From: Ctena decussata
Lineage: Eukaryota; Mollusca; Bivalvia; Lucinida; Lucinidae
NCBI GenBank assembly: GCA_963989385.1
Contig: OZ022511.1
Location: 3,720,001-3,784,000, forward strand
Direction of reading: 5' to 3'
DNA length: 64,000 nucleotides
Under the pieces are notes generated by a model. The model was not told the origin of the DNA. It was given only the letters and a program-made list of their open reading frames with translations, and ran no database searches. Positions 1-10,263 of this stretch are shown here, one piece after another (the first letter of the stretch is position 1; each line of letters begins with the position of its first letter). A program made the position numbers and the translations under genes.

Positions 1-1231
1 TTTTCACAGAAAAAAAGCAGCTTGCGTTACTTGAGACCAATATTTGCCTGTCTGTTGACACTTTTATCTTGGACTTCGAGAAAGCTTTTGACACTCCCCC
101 TCATGAATTACTTAAATGTAAGCTATTCGGCTATGGTATTGGTGGGAAGACTCTGAAATGGATAGATTCTTTTCTCTGTTACAGGCAGCAGCGTGTGGTG
201 GTAAATGGAGTTAAGTCGGATTGGGCCCCGGTTTTGTCGGGTGTCCCCCAGGGCACCGTGCTTGGACCACTGTTATTCTCGTTGTACATTAACGATATAA
301 TAGAAAATATTGACTCGGAATTAAGACTTTTTGCTGACGACTGTGTTTGCTATCGTGTAATCAGAGGTATTGAAGACACGGTGAAACTTCAGGAGGATAT
401 GGATCGTTAAGATTGTTGGGCAAGGAGTTGGGGCATGAGATTTCAACCTGTCAAATGCAACATAATGCAAATTACAAGGAAACGGATCAAGAGGATCAAT
501 GCTTCCTACACCTTAGAGGGAACGGTCCTCAATAATATAGAAACTATCAAGTATCTCGGCATAACCATTACCAATGATTTGAAATGGAACACTCATGTCA
601 GCAATATTTGCACAAAGGCTAATAGGACCCTCGGCTTCCTCAGACGTAACTTGGCAGCATGTCCACAAGATGTTAAAGAGTCAGCATACAAGGGACTGGT
701 GCGTCCAGTCCTGGAGTATGGCAGTTCAGTTTGGGACCCTCAGAGTATACTTCTTCAAGATGAACTTGAGAAGGTGCAGAAAAGGGCAGCTAGATTTGTA
801 ACGGGAAATTACACATATGAAACTGGGAGTATGACTGGCATTCTGGAGAAACTTAAGTGGGAATCCCTAAAAAAGAGAAGGAAAGATAGTAGACTCATAA
901 TGCTGTACAAAGGTCTGAGGGGTGCAGCCAGTATACCCATAAATGACCTTGTTCCTCCAAGTAGGCGTACCAGGAATCATCATTCCCTGGCATTTCAAAC
1001 CCCATTGGCTGGGACTGACATTTACAAGTCCAGTTTCTTCCCCCAGACTATTAGTGATTGGAATTCCCTGGAAGATTCACTTATTTCTGCTGCTGAGGGT
1101 GCAGAGGATTCAGTTACTAAGTTTACTTCTCTTATAAGGGCTAGGGACTAGCTTCCCTGATTCACAGGTCCTGGTGAATGATTGTCCTTGGACGTATCAC
1201 CAGTAAACAATTCTGATTCTGATTCTGATTC
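1..1231 (+). mobile_element. 3' end of a CR1/Jockey-type LINE, truncated by window edge
   Basis: Reverse-transcriptase coding sequence is followed at once by a short 3' untranslated region ending in repeated TTCTGA units (about 1209-1231). CR1-type LINEs end in short ATTCTG-like repeats rather than poly(A), which fits. The 5' part lies outside the window. Clade is inferred from RT style and tail only. Confidence 0.8.
3..1151 (+). pseudogene. LINE reverse transcriptase, C-terminal part, with in-frame stop
   Basis: The frame is open from the window edge and holds reverse-transcriptase blocks: LDFEKAFD, GVPQGTVLGPLLFSLYINDI, then the catalytic FADD motif with its two aspartates. A TAA at 408-410 interrupts it. 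The same frame resumes (WARSWGMRFQPVKC, YLGITITNDLKW, LVRPVLEYGSSVWDP), which is the usual RT thumb and C-terminal region of Jockey/CR1 non-LTR elements, and ends at 1151. No frameshift is needed, so a single nonsense change separates the two readable halves. It copies element RNA into the genome by target-primed reverse transcription when intact; this copy is presumably dead unless the stop is read through. The endonuclease domain is not in the window. Confidence 0.85.
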
Positions 1232-1340
1232 TCTCTCTCTCTCTCTCTTTCTATCTGTCTGTCTGTCTGTCTGTCTATTTGTCTCTCTCTCTCTCTCTGT
1301 CTCTTTCTCTCTGTCTGTCTCTGTCTCTCTCTCTCTCTGC
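1213..1340. repeat. CT/CTGT microsatellite
   Basis: Mixed (CT)n and (CTGT)n tract right after the LINE tail. The strand asymmetry makes a long pyrimidine run on +. Confidence 0.9.
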
Positions 1341-1418
1341 AGAAAGTTAGGCGTATAATCACACTGCAGGTGGTTGCTGAGCAGGGTGATTACTGAGATG
1401 AAACGTAATTTTTATAAA

Positions 1419-1657
1419 TGAGCCGCAACACGTGAAAACCAACAAGTGGTTGTGCGCCCATCACAGACTCAGATCAGCCTGGACATCCGCCCAGTCCACT
1501 CAGACTCTTCCGTTTAAGCGCTTAAACGGTAGATACGGGTCCAAGCTACCATCATGCGGACAGTGAAGACTCTGATCAGACTGGGCGGATGCGACAGCTG
1601 ATCCTTGTCTGCACTGGGCGCACAACCACAGTGTTGGTTTTCCCGTGTTGAGGCTCA
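1419..1657. mobile_element. Palindromic MITE, family A copy 1
   Basis: Terminal inverted repeats start TGAGCCGCAACACG and end in GGCTCA. The interior is a second inverted pair around CAGATCAGCCTGG and CCGCCCAGTC. No coding capacity. The same element recurs at 2287, 4061, 4799, 38367, 45249, 57560 and, damaged, at 62709. Confidence 0.85.
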
Positions 1658-2286
1658 AATCAGTGTCAAATATGACATTAAACATATTTTCCAAACAATA
1701 AGATCGACAGTGTCACAAAAAAGGATCTTGCTAAACTTAGATCATTGGAATCAAAGCTCCAACCCGCCCCAATAACCCCTCCAAAAGTATTAGTATAAAT
1801 GGAATTTAGAAGAGTATAATACATGAAACTATAACGATCATATTTCGGGTCAAGGATTTTTATTTCTTTGTGTGACATTTAGAAAAAAAGTATAATACAT
1901 GAAACTATACATACAAAAGAACTCATCACTAGACTATGGCTTGTCAATGTTTGCTTGCTGCTAGCATGGCTAGTGGAATAAGACATTTGCTACACAGCTG
2001 ATAATGCTACTGACACCAGGTCTTGAAGCTGTAGAGCTAGAACGGTTATACTAAAATATAGATTACATATTCAACAAATTTCTATTATCGTTAGGCACTT
2101 TGAAACTCTAAGCCTTTTTTTCTGAACCAGTTTTTATTTCATGTTACATGTCGAAATACTATCATAAATTACTTGTTTTCGTATGTTTACGGCCAAGTTT
2201 ATATAACATTCTACTTAGAGCGCATTCCAGTGTTTCAGTTATCAGTCCAACCGGGACAAACACAATTTCTATCCCTCAAGATAAAA
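1658..2286. other. No gene seen
   Basis: AT-rich sequence with only short chance ORFs. A phrase near 1818-1850 (ATAATACATGAAACTATA) recurs at about 1890-1906; nothing else is recognised. Confidence 0.5.
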
Positions 2287-2524
2287 TGAGCCGCGACACG
2301 AGAAAACCAACAATGTGGTCGTGCGCCCAGCGCAGACTCAGATCAGCCTGGGCATCCGCCTAGTCCGCTCAGACTCCTCGCTAAGCCCTTAAATGGTAGC
2401 TAAGAGTCTAAGCTACCCCCATGCGGACAGCGAAGACTCTGATCAGACTGGGCGGATGCCCAGGCTGATCTGAGTCTGCGCTGGGCGCACAACCACATTG
2501 TTGGTTTTGTCGTGTCGCGGCTCA
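2287..2524. mobile_element. Palindromic MITE, family A copy 2
   Basis: TGAGCCGCGACACGAGAAAA at the left end pairs with the reverse complement ending CGCGGCTCA. Arms are nearly perfect, so a single strand would fold into one long hairpin. Confidence 0.9.
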
Positions 2525-2589
2525 AATGCTTAGAGCGTACGTGAATAGTAAAAACTCAGATCAGTTTGAGCACACTATAAAACATTTTC

Positions 2590-3214
2590 GTAACTTTTAC
2601 TGTAAAATAAATGGCAACCAGCTGCCAGCCCTTTTCCCGTTATCTTACGGGCATCCGTAAACATTTGCAGGTTTCTTCACGCAGAGTACAGTAGAATAGA
2701 ACAGGTATTATTTTGGTCACATAACCTTAAATACTATATAGGTATTTTCGAGTGCGGCCAGTTAACATAACTCTACTATATTGTAATTTTCACGAATGTT
2801 CTACCGGCATACGCTCGTAAAATAACGGTAAATGAACTTGCAGCCAGATACCACACTGTAAAAATCCGTAGATTTTTCGGTGCTAGTAATATACCTGAAT
2901 CTGGCTGCCAGTATATTCACCGTTACTTTTACGGACATCTGCCTGTAAATCATTTCTGGAAATTACAATATGATTGGATTATGTTACCTGGCCACACTAA
3001 GAAATAACTTTAAAGTGCCGAAGGGTTACATGACCAAAAACAACACCTGTCCTATTCTATCCTACTCTGCGTGATGATTCCTAAAAGTGTTATGGGCGCC
3101 AGTAAAAATAACAAGAAAAGGACTGGCAGCTGGTTGCCAGTTATTCTACTACGGATTTTTTTTTACATTGCAGGTATTGTATCGTAAAATCTGCGGATTT
3201 TTTTTTACAGCGCA
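2590..3214. mobile_element. Composite inverted repeat, family B (two copies head to head)
   Basis: The left half (CAACCAGCTGCCAG, TTCGAGTGCGGCC, ACTGTAAAAATCCG) is repeated in reverse complement in the right half (CTGGCAGCTGGTTGCCAG). Each half resembles the single family B copy at 3688-4035. The join near 2862-2890 carries the ACTGTAAAAA terminal motif. Confidence 0.75.
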
Positions 3215-3340
3215 GTCTCTCAACTGTTCATAACAATAGTGTAAGAAACTGACTGAAGAGATCATTGTCCTCATTGGTTGCAGTCACAGTTTTATAAAAA
3301 AAATGCTCTTAAAATCAATGGATTTAGTAGCAATCCTGTC

Positions 3341-3391
3341 ATTATTATTATAATTATTATTATTATTATTATTATTATTAATATTATTATC
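3341..3391. repeat. (ATT)n microsatellite
   Basis: Trinucleotide ATT run with one or two interruptions. Confidence 0.95.
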
Positions 3392-3687
3392 ACTATAAAC
3401 CTATAAACATGGACGCATCTGTGAATGTTGCTGTTCTAAGTAAGGTCTCATATGCCACCTGCGTGTGGCCTGAGAATTTCTTAAAAGAATAAAGTTTTGT
3501 TCTAAGTTTTGTTCTGTAAATTTGCTAAGTTAGGAGGCAAGTGGAGAAGCTTTCCTTCCAATGAATTTTTATTAGTCTAGCAGTTGGTAATCTTAAAAGT
3601 GTCAGCTCAAAAAGGTAGCTGACATATACTAGCATGTAAATAAGCACCCTGGCTTGAGTCTACGTTTACAATTGACACAGTTACACT

Positions 3688-4035
3688 TACACTGTAAAAA
3701 ACTTACGAAGATTTTACAGTAGAATAACTGGAAACCAGCTGCCAGTCCATTTCCCGTTATTTTTACGGGCGCCCGTAAAATTGCAGGAACCATCGCGCAC
3801 AGTAGGATATATAGATTATAGCAGGTGTTGTTTTAGTCATATAAAGCCCTTCAACACTATAAAGTTATTTTCGAGTGCGGCAACTTGCCGGCAAGTTAAC
3901 ATAACACTACCGTGATCACTATCGTGATTTCCGAAAATGTCTTACAGGCAAACGCCCGTCAAAATAACGGACAATGGACTTGCAGCTGGTTGCCAGTTAT
4001 TCTACCGTAAAATCTACGGATTTTTTTACAGTGTA
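3688..4035. mobile_element. Palindromic MITE, family B, TA-flanked
   Basis: Ends are TACACTGTAAAAAA and TTTTTTTACAGTGTA. The flanking TA on each side fits a TA target duplication, as made by Tc1/mariner transposases. Inner arms pair through CCAGCTGCCAG and CTGGTTGCCAG. No ORF. Confidence 0.8.
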
Positions 4036-4060
4036 GTATGTGATTCTTACCTGCAATAAC

Positions 4061-4332
4061 TGAGTCGCAACACGAGAAAACCAGTAAAGTGGTTGAGCAC
4101 CCAGCGCACACTCAGATCGGCCTGGGCATCCGCCCAGTCTGATCAGAGTCTTCGCTGTCTACATAAAGGTAGCTTAGACCCTTAGCTACCCTTTAACCGC
4201 CCAGCGGTGAGTCTGATCAGTACCCTTTAACCGCCCAGCGGTGAGCCTGATCAGACTGGGCGAATGCCCAGGCTGATCTGAGTCTGCGCTGGGCGCACAG
4301 CCACTTTGTTGGTTTTCTCGTGTTGCGGCTCA
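4061..4332. mobile_element. Palindromic MITE, family A copy 3
   Basis: Left end TGAGTCGCAACACGAG, right end GTGTTGCGGCTCA. It holds an internal tandem duplication of about 34 bp (4187-4256; TACCCTTTAACCGCCCAGCG twice), which makes it longer than its relatives. Confidence 0.85.
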
Positions 4333-4379
4333 AATATCGCATCTTTCTGGCATATCAAGGTGAATGAGTATATTTTCAG

Positions 4380-4500
4380 GGAAAGCAACTCTCCCGTTTT
4401 AATTTGTGCCTCCCTTCTCAAAAGGGGTCAACTCTTAAAGAGAAGAATTGGCTTCCCTGGGAGCAAATTCTTCTCTTTAAGAGAGGGCTTTGTCGTCCAG
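4380..4500. mobile_element. Fragment of family H element
   Basis: CTTAAAGAGAAGAATTGG and GGAGCAAATTCTTCTCTTTA form the inverted core seen in the complete family H copies near 42.9-44.7 kb. Confidence 0.5.
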
Positions 4501-4544
4501 TGAAGCAAACAGCAAACAAAATGTTACAAATGTTGTAAAAAGGC

Positions 4545-4568
4545 AAAAAAAAAAAAAAAAAAAAAAAA
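4545..4568 (+). repeat. Poly(A) tract
   Basis: Uninterrupted A run following AGGC; no retroposon body is recognised beside it. Confidence 0.9.
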
Positions 4569-4798
4569 TGGCGATGTATCTGTGCACCTTCATTGGATTC
4601 AATATTTGCATTTTGAAATTTACAGTGCTTGTTAACGTACACGGAAGAAGTTTTTGACATAAAGAACATGACACAGAAAGCATGTTATGTTATAATAATG
4701 ATATTAAAATTCTGCTGTGACTGGGAATTTTAGGATTATAAGTCACGGCAGGTGCTCTTCTTTCATGCTATCAATAAAAGCAATCTCATAATGATATT

Positions 4799-5035
4799 TG
4801 AGCCGCGACGTGAGAAAACCAACAATGTGGTTGTGCGCCCTGCGCAGACTCAGATCAACCTGGGCATCCACCCAGTTTGACCAGACTCTTCGTTAGGTGC
4901 TCAAAGGGAAGCTAAGGGTCTAAGCTACCTTCATGCGGACAGCGAAGACTCTGATCAGACTGGGCGGATGCCCAGGCTGATCTGAGTCTGCGCTGGGCGC
5001 ACGACCACATTGTTGGTTTTCTCGTGTCGTGGCTC
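4799..5035. mobile_element. Palindromic MITE, family A copy 4
   Basis: Left TGAGCCGCGACGTGAG, right CTCGTGTCGTGGCTCA, with the usual GATCAGACTGGGCGGATG interior. Confidence 0.9.
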
Positions 5036-5404
5036 ATTTCTTTCTGGTAATATTAATAAGCGACATAATTTAATTTCCCATGGCTCTTACATAGATGTAA
5101 ATCGTGATTACCGTAAATAAACCTAAAAGTTGGGACACCTAAGTGCCCGAAAATGAAACATGTTTGGTCTTACAATAGAGTAATGCATAAAAATGCAGAT
5201 CTATGGAATGACAAACAGTGTAGAACCTCACCGGACTTCCTTAGTAGCAGTCTGATGTGGTTCTGAACTGTTTGCGTAGACTAACCTGTCCAACCAAATA
5301 CATAAAACTTTTACGGTAAATGCGAGAAATGAAGTCGCAAGCCGATCAGAGTCTACACTGATCGCCAAAGGCAAACAGTACAAACTGTTTATTTCATATC
5401 AGAT

Positions 5405-5510
5405 AATGCTGTTGTTGCTGTGTTATTGTTTGTCCACGGTAAACAGCTACAGTCCGGACATTTTGGGACGGTCAGTTACTTTAACCACACTTTTCCTGGG
5501 CAGGTTTAAA
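5405..5510. mobile_element. Solo arm of family C palindrome
   Basis: CCACGGTAAACAGCTA, GGACGGTCAGTTA and TTCCTGGGCAG match one arm of the full copy at 12953-13270. The opposite arm is absent. Confidence 0.65.
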
Positions 5511-5680
5511 ACATTGATAATTAAAATGGACTTGTCCAAATCTGTGCCATTGCAACATTACTTATGCTGTCTTGAAAGTTCCTTTTCTCTGCTACGCGGC
5601 TTACTTAATATACAAATTCGATATTCAATTTATCAGTACGTATAATTTCTTCTTGATATGTGAGCATGTGAGCCATATGA

Positions 5681-5713
<33 letters not shown>
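5681..5713 (+). repeat. Poly(A) tract
   Basis: A run of more than 30 bases. Assembly length may be unreliable. Confidence 0.9.
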
Positions 5714-5714
<1 letters not shown>

Positions 5715-6127
5715 AGGTCGGAAAAAAATGTTTCTCAATATCACCGGCACTTAAGCTGAAATTGACATAAAAACGTGTTAGGTCGCCTTACATCAATGTA
5801 TTCATTAATGAACATTGGACAATGGAATCATTACTGTGTATGATTTAGAACAATTGAACAGAAAAAGGTTTTTCGCGAAATCAAGAAAGATCGATACAAA
5901 ATATACAAAACTAACAATTTTTTATCTTTCTTAAGGAAAATGATAAAATGGAAAATACTTTTTAAAATAACATTTACAAATGGACGGATTGCCGGGAATA
6001 GAAGGTATACTATACTATTTATCTTATAACATTTTTGATAGTAATACTTGAAAATTTTATGCCTACCAATGTTGGATTTACTTATCAATCTTAGTAAAAC
6101 TATTTTCTTTTTCAAGCTTCTGTGTTA
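5714..6127. other. No gene seen (AT-rich)
   Basis: The 94-codon minus-strand ORF here is AT-rich in composition and without recognisable domains. I see no splice-supported exon. Confidence 0.5.
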
Positions 6128-7060
6128 CGGCTAAGTAGCTATTTAGAACCGCATAACGATAATGCGGGGTCTGAGCCTAGTTACGATTAGTATCGCATAA
6201 TCACAGGGTATAATCGATTCCGCCAATTTTCGCTTCCTGCAGAGACTGTACATCATATTTGGCTTCCGCCGAGACTGTCCGCGATCTCTTGCTTCCTGCA
6301 GAGACTACTGTCCTCGAAAAATGGCTTCCTGCCGAGACTGTCCGCGTGATTCTGCTTCCTGCCGAGAGCCTCGGCAGGAAGCAGAATCACGCGGACAGTC
6401 TCGGCAGGAAGCCATTTATAATGTACAGAAGTCTTGGCAGGAAGCAAAAGTTCGCGGACAGTCTCGGCGGAAGCCAAATATGATGTACAGTCTCTGCAGG
6501 AAGCGAAAATTGGCGGAATCGATTATACCTTGTGATAATGCGTGGTCAGGGCTGAGAAACTATTAGAACTGCACAGCTATTAGAATCATATAATACGCGG
6601 TCAAGACTAAGCAGCCATCAGAATAGCATAATGCGTGGTCAGGGCTTAATAGCTGTTAGAATCGCATAATGCGTGGTCAGGGCTAAGAAGCTATTAGAAT
6701 CGCATACTGCATGGTAAGGGCTTAGTTGCTATTAGAGTTGCATAAAACGTGGTCAAGACTAAGTAGCTATTATAGAATCGTATAACACGTGGTCCGGGAT
6801 TAGCCGCTATTAAAATCGCATAATGCATGGTCAGGGCAAAGAAGCTATTAACATAGCATAATGCATGGTCAGGGCTAAGTTGCATAATGCATGGACAGGG
6901 CTAAGTAGGTATTAGAATTGCATAACGCGTAGCCATGTCTAAGTAGCGAATAGAATTGCATAATGCTTGGTCAGGACTAAGTATACAATTATTATACGTC
7001 GTCATGGCTAAGTAGCTATTAGTATGCATAATGCATGGTCCGGACTAAATGCTGTCTTCA
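6128..7060. repeat. Degenerate tandem array, ~38-bp unit
   Basis: A unit like GCTAAGTAGCTATTAGAATC followed by GCATAATGCGTGGTCAGG repeats roughly fifteen times with point changes and partial units. The array is split by the family D palindrome at 6202-6534, whose flanks rejoin into one intact unit. Confidence 0.85.
6202..6534. mobile_element. 333-bp palindromic element, family D copy 1
   Basis: The element starts CACAGGGTATAATCGATTCC and ends with its near reverse complement. The exact centre is GCCGAG-AGC-CTCGGC at 6361-6375, so the arms are about 165 bp with a 3-bp loop. Flanks are ATAAT at 6197-6201 and 6535-6539, a 5-bp target-site duplication. Each arm is itself built of about five ~31-bp units around GCTTCCTGCCGAGACTGTCC. 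Both strands show matching ORFs only because the element is palindromic. Confidence 0.92.
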
Positions 7061-8284
7061 TAAACAATTGTATAGATTAACCCTGACCACGAAATGGTTG
7101 AAAATAAATAATCTTCACTCAATCATCGCGTAAATGTAAATGGCGTGAGCTTTTGCGGCCCCTTCAAAAGTATTTCAGTTCTCTGTGGTCGGTTTGGAAG
7201 GATGGGGAATGGGGAGTGGAGGAGGTATGGTTTTTGAACTAATGCAGAGGCTAGATCCAGACAAATCATAACCTTGGTGGGAATCCAGTGACCCTTGGGC
7301 CATTGGAATCACAACAGGCAAACTATTATGGCGCTAAAACAGTGAGTTTGGAATGTCATATAAAATGCGTAATTGATATGAAGATACATGGGCTATTTTA
7401 CCACTATGTTTTGGGTGCATAACCTTTAAGAACTTGAACAAGTGTAACTTAGACACCTATATGTGACACAAGTCAATCCTAAATCAATCTTTCGGCTTAA
7501 AATTTGAATTTAATATTAATTTCGCATTTTGCCTACCAAAAAGTGTAAATACCGCAAAAACCCAAAGTATTGGATCAGCAGACAGGAGCAAACAGTTTAG
7601 TCCTTGATTAGACTCTTCCTAGAAGAGCAGTCTGACCAGAGCCTGCATCGTTTGTAGCTCCATACCCCGAAAACGTTAGTGGACTGATTCAAAACAATGC
7701 TGCCAAGGGTACTACTCAGTTAAATTAAAACCTTAAACATGGAGCTGTACGGTAAAAGTTAAGAATAAGGATTGCATAGGCAAACAGACCCTGTGATGTT
7801 CTAAAGTGAAAGGACAAATATTATCAGTGCAAATAGTGATTTCAATGGATCTTCACAGTAAGTGAATTTTAATCGATTTAGTATTTAACACTTCCTTGAA
7901 AATACATTTAAAAGTTACTAAATTGAGATGAACCAGTTCACGTAATCTTGCTGTAGAAGTGATCTTAATGTAGATGTTAACATAATAAATTCATTTCTGC
8001 CTATGAAAGAAAAAATACTGAATGCTAACATAGGTCTTCACTTCACTCGAAGAAATAACGAAAACCCACAATATTATTTCGTGCTTATTATGTGCAGGAC
8101 AAAGAAATCGTTTAGTTGGTTCTATTAATCGTATTATGAATGTTCATCTGAAATTGATTACAAATGGAAATCCTACATAAAACACTGAATCAAAAGCAAC
8201 TATTATGATATATTAAAATACACATATATACATGTTAACAAACAAAATTAATTGATCAGAAATACCTTGGTGTCGAGACTGAAG
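7061..8284. other. No gene seen
   Basis: Unique-looking AT-rich sequence without a supported ORF, repeat or RNA gene. A short inverted pair around GACTCTTCCTAGAAGAGCAGTC at 7610-7632 is the only structure noted. Confidence 0.5.
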
Positions 8285-8735
8285 CTATATAGTGGGTGAT
8301 GCTGTTAGGTTAAAATTAACATCTTTTTTTTTAGTATTAAACCTATTGTTAGAAGTGGGGTGGTGGTTGATGCTGTTAGGATAAAATCAATGATATCTTT
8401 CTTTCGGTACTCTAGCTATTGTATTAAGGTGAGGTGGTGGGTGATGCTGTTAGGATAAAATCAAAATATATCTTTCTTTCAGTACTATAGCTATTGTTAG
8501 GAGCAGCATGGTGGTTGATGCTGTTAGGATAAAATCAATAATATCTTTCTTTCGGTACTATAGCTATTGTATTAAGGAGTGAGGTGGTGGGTGATGCTGT
8601 TAGGTTAAAAGCAATACTATAGCTATTGTTAGGAGCAGCGTGGTGGGTGATGCTGTTAGGATAAAATCAATATCTTTTTTTCGGTACTACAGCTATTGTT
8701 GGGAGCAGCGTGGTGGGTGATGCTGTTGGGATAAA
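8285..8735. repeat. Tandem array, ~70-75 bp unit, seven copies
   Basis: GTGATGCTGTTAGG recurs at about 8298, 8369, 8443, 8518, 8593, 8649 and 8719. Between copies lie AAAATCAATATCTTTC, CGGTACTATAGCTATTG and TAGGAGCAGC. The fifth unit is shortened to about 56 bp. Confidence 0.9.
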
Positions 8736-8840
8736 CTGCCTGTTGAAGGGAACATAGTTGTTCACAAATATGGCACTTAAATCTGGAAATATGGTAGGAT
8801 TTTAACATAATTACAGAATTTGTATTTTTCAATATTCGAT

Positions 8841-9535
8841 GGTGGGGCAAAACGCCTGTTTAGATGGGACAAAACGCCCATGGCTATTTCTTATCTTGTT
8901 TCCAGATTTGATTGCTTGTTTTCAGATAATACTGATTCCTTCGCCCGAAAAGAATAATCCAGTTAGATCAAATATATTATTCTCAAGATGGGCGTTTTGC
9001 CCCACACTATTGTACACCTTTAATCATGTATCGCGACTGATCCAGCTTCAGAGGCCCAATCTTTTATATTTAATACCATGCAATGTCACCTTGCGTTGAA
9101 CGCCCACAGTTTGCTGCAGATTTTGCAAAAGAACATCCATACATGATTTATCAGGAGTCGCCGAAGTGTAGGCGCTTTGTCCCATATGGGCATTATTTAC
9201 TAGTCTATAAATAGATTTTTAACAAATGCACATAATAAGATTTCGCGACAGAGTAAAGTTCGCTTTGACTTTTCTTGCTAACAGGCTGTCCCACAGTAAT
9301 AAGTTCTCTCAGCAAGATGAACTGCAAGAAATAGAGTAGTCATCCATATTTAAAGAAAACTGCACAAAAAATATATAAAGGTACAAGTAGATGCGCTTCT
9401 TCGAAGTGTCTGTTGATAAGGAGTCCTACGGTCTGACATATTTGTTTCAATAACACGTTACTCCCTAAACCATATGGATATTGATATAAAAGGCATGGTC
9501 GGTTTACCCCGCAAAGCGTTTTGCCCCATCTTACC
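8841..9535. mobile_element. Possible TIR element bounded by GGGGCAAAACGCC
   Basis: GTGGGGCAAAACGCC at 8841 is mirrored by GCGTTTTGCCCCATC at 9517-9531. Two more internal copies lie near 8866 (plus) and 8988 (minus), and a weaker one near 9170. The two forward ORFs inside (86 and 112 codons) have no recognised domain. Element boundaries are tentative. Confidence 0.35.
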
Positions 9536-9930
9536 CTATCATAAACTTAAAGCTAGAGAAGTGAAATTTATAGATAAGTTAGAGAACTTCGTAAATGTTT
9601 TTCATAACTTCATAAAATTTCAGCAGCCATATATAATGACGAGACTTTTTTTTGGTAAAATCCACGTGCTTTCAATGTTGGCTTACCCTCGAACTCGTCC
9701 TCATACACAGAAGCTGTTTTATGTGAAAAGAAAATTGATCGAATGTTCTTTCTCTGTCGGAGAAAATATTGAAATTACTTTTCACACTCTACATGGAAAG
9801 GTTGTGAAGTAATTCTTTGTTAGCATTGTTACATAAAGGAAACCTAACAACTTATATATTGATTTCATTGTGTTACGATAATAAGCTGGTGAGATTAATA
9901 AGAATCCTGAATTTCCTGCATTGACTTAAA

Positions 9931-10263
9931 CACAGGGTATAATCGATTCCGCCAGTTTTCGCTTCCTGCAGAGACTGTTCACCATATTTGGCTTCCACCG
10001 AGACTGTCCGCGAACTCTTGCTTCCTGCCGAGACTTCTGTACATGATAAATGGCTTCCTGCAGAGACTGTCTGCGTGATTCTGCTTCCTGCCGAGGCTCT
10101 CGGCAGGAAGCAGAGTCATGCGGACAGTCTCTGCAGGAAGCCATTTTTCGAGGACAGTAGTCCCTGCAGGAAGCAAGTGTTCGCGGACAGTCTCTGCGGA
10201 AGCCAAATATGACGGACAGTCTCTGCAGGAAGCAAAAATTGGCGGAATCGATTATACCCTGTG
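9931..10263. mobile_element. 333-bp palindromic element, family D copy 2
   Basis: Same length as copy 1. Ends are CACAGGGTATAATCG and ATTATACCCTGTG. The central loop is GCT instead of AGC, so it sits in the opposite orientation. TTAAA flanks it at 9926-9930 and 10264-10268, a perfect 5-bp duplication. Confidence 0.93.

Noticed and set aside
6253..6566. Overlapping ORFs on both strands starting MASAETVRELLLPAE
   Set aside because: They are the tandem units of a DNA palindrome read from both ends; the same ORFs recur at 9926-10212 and 43403-43699 with the element. No protein is implied.
9474..9812. 112-codon plus-strand ORF
   Set aside because: Its start overlaps the GTTTTGCCCC inverted end of a probable element and the product has no recognised motif.
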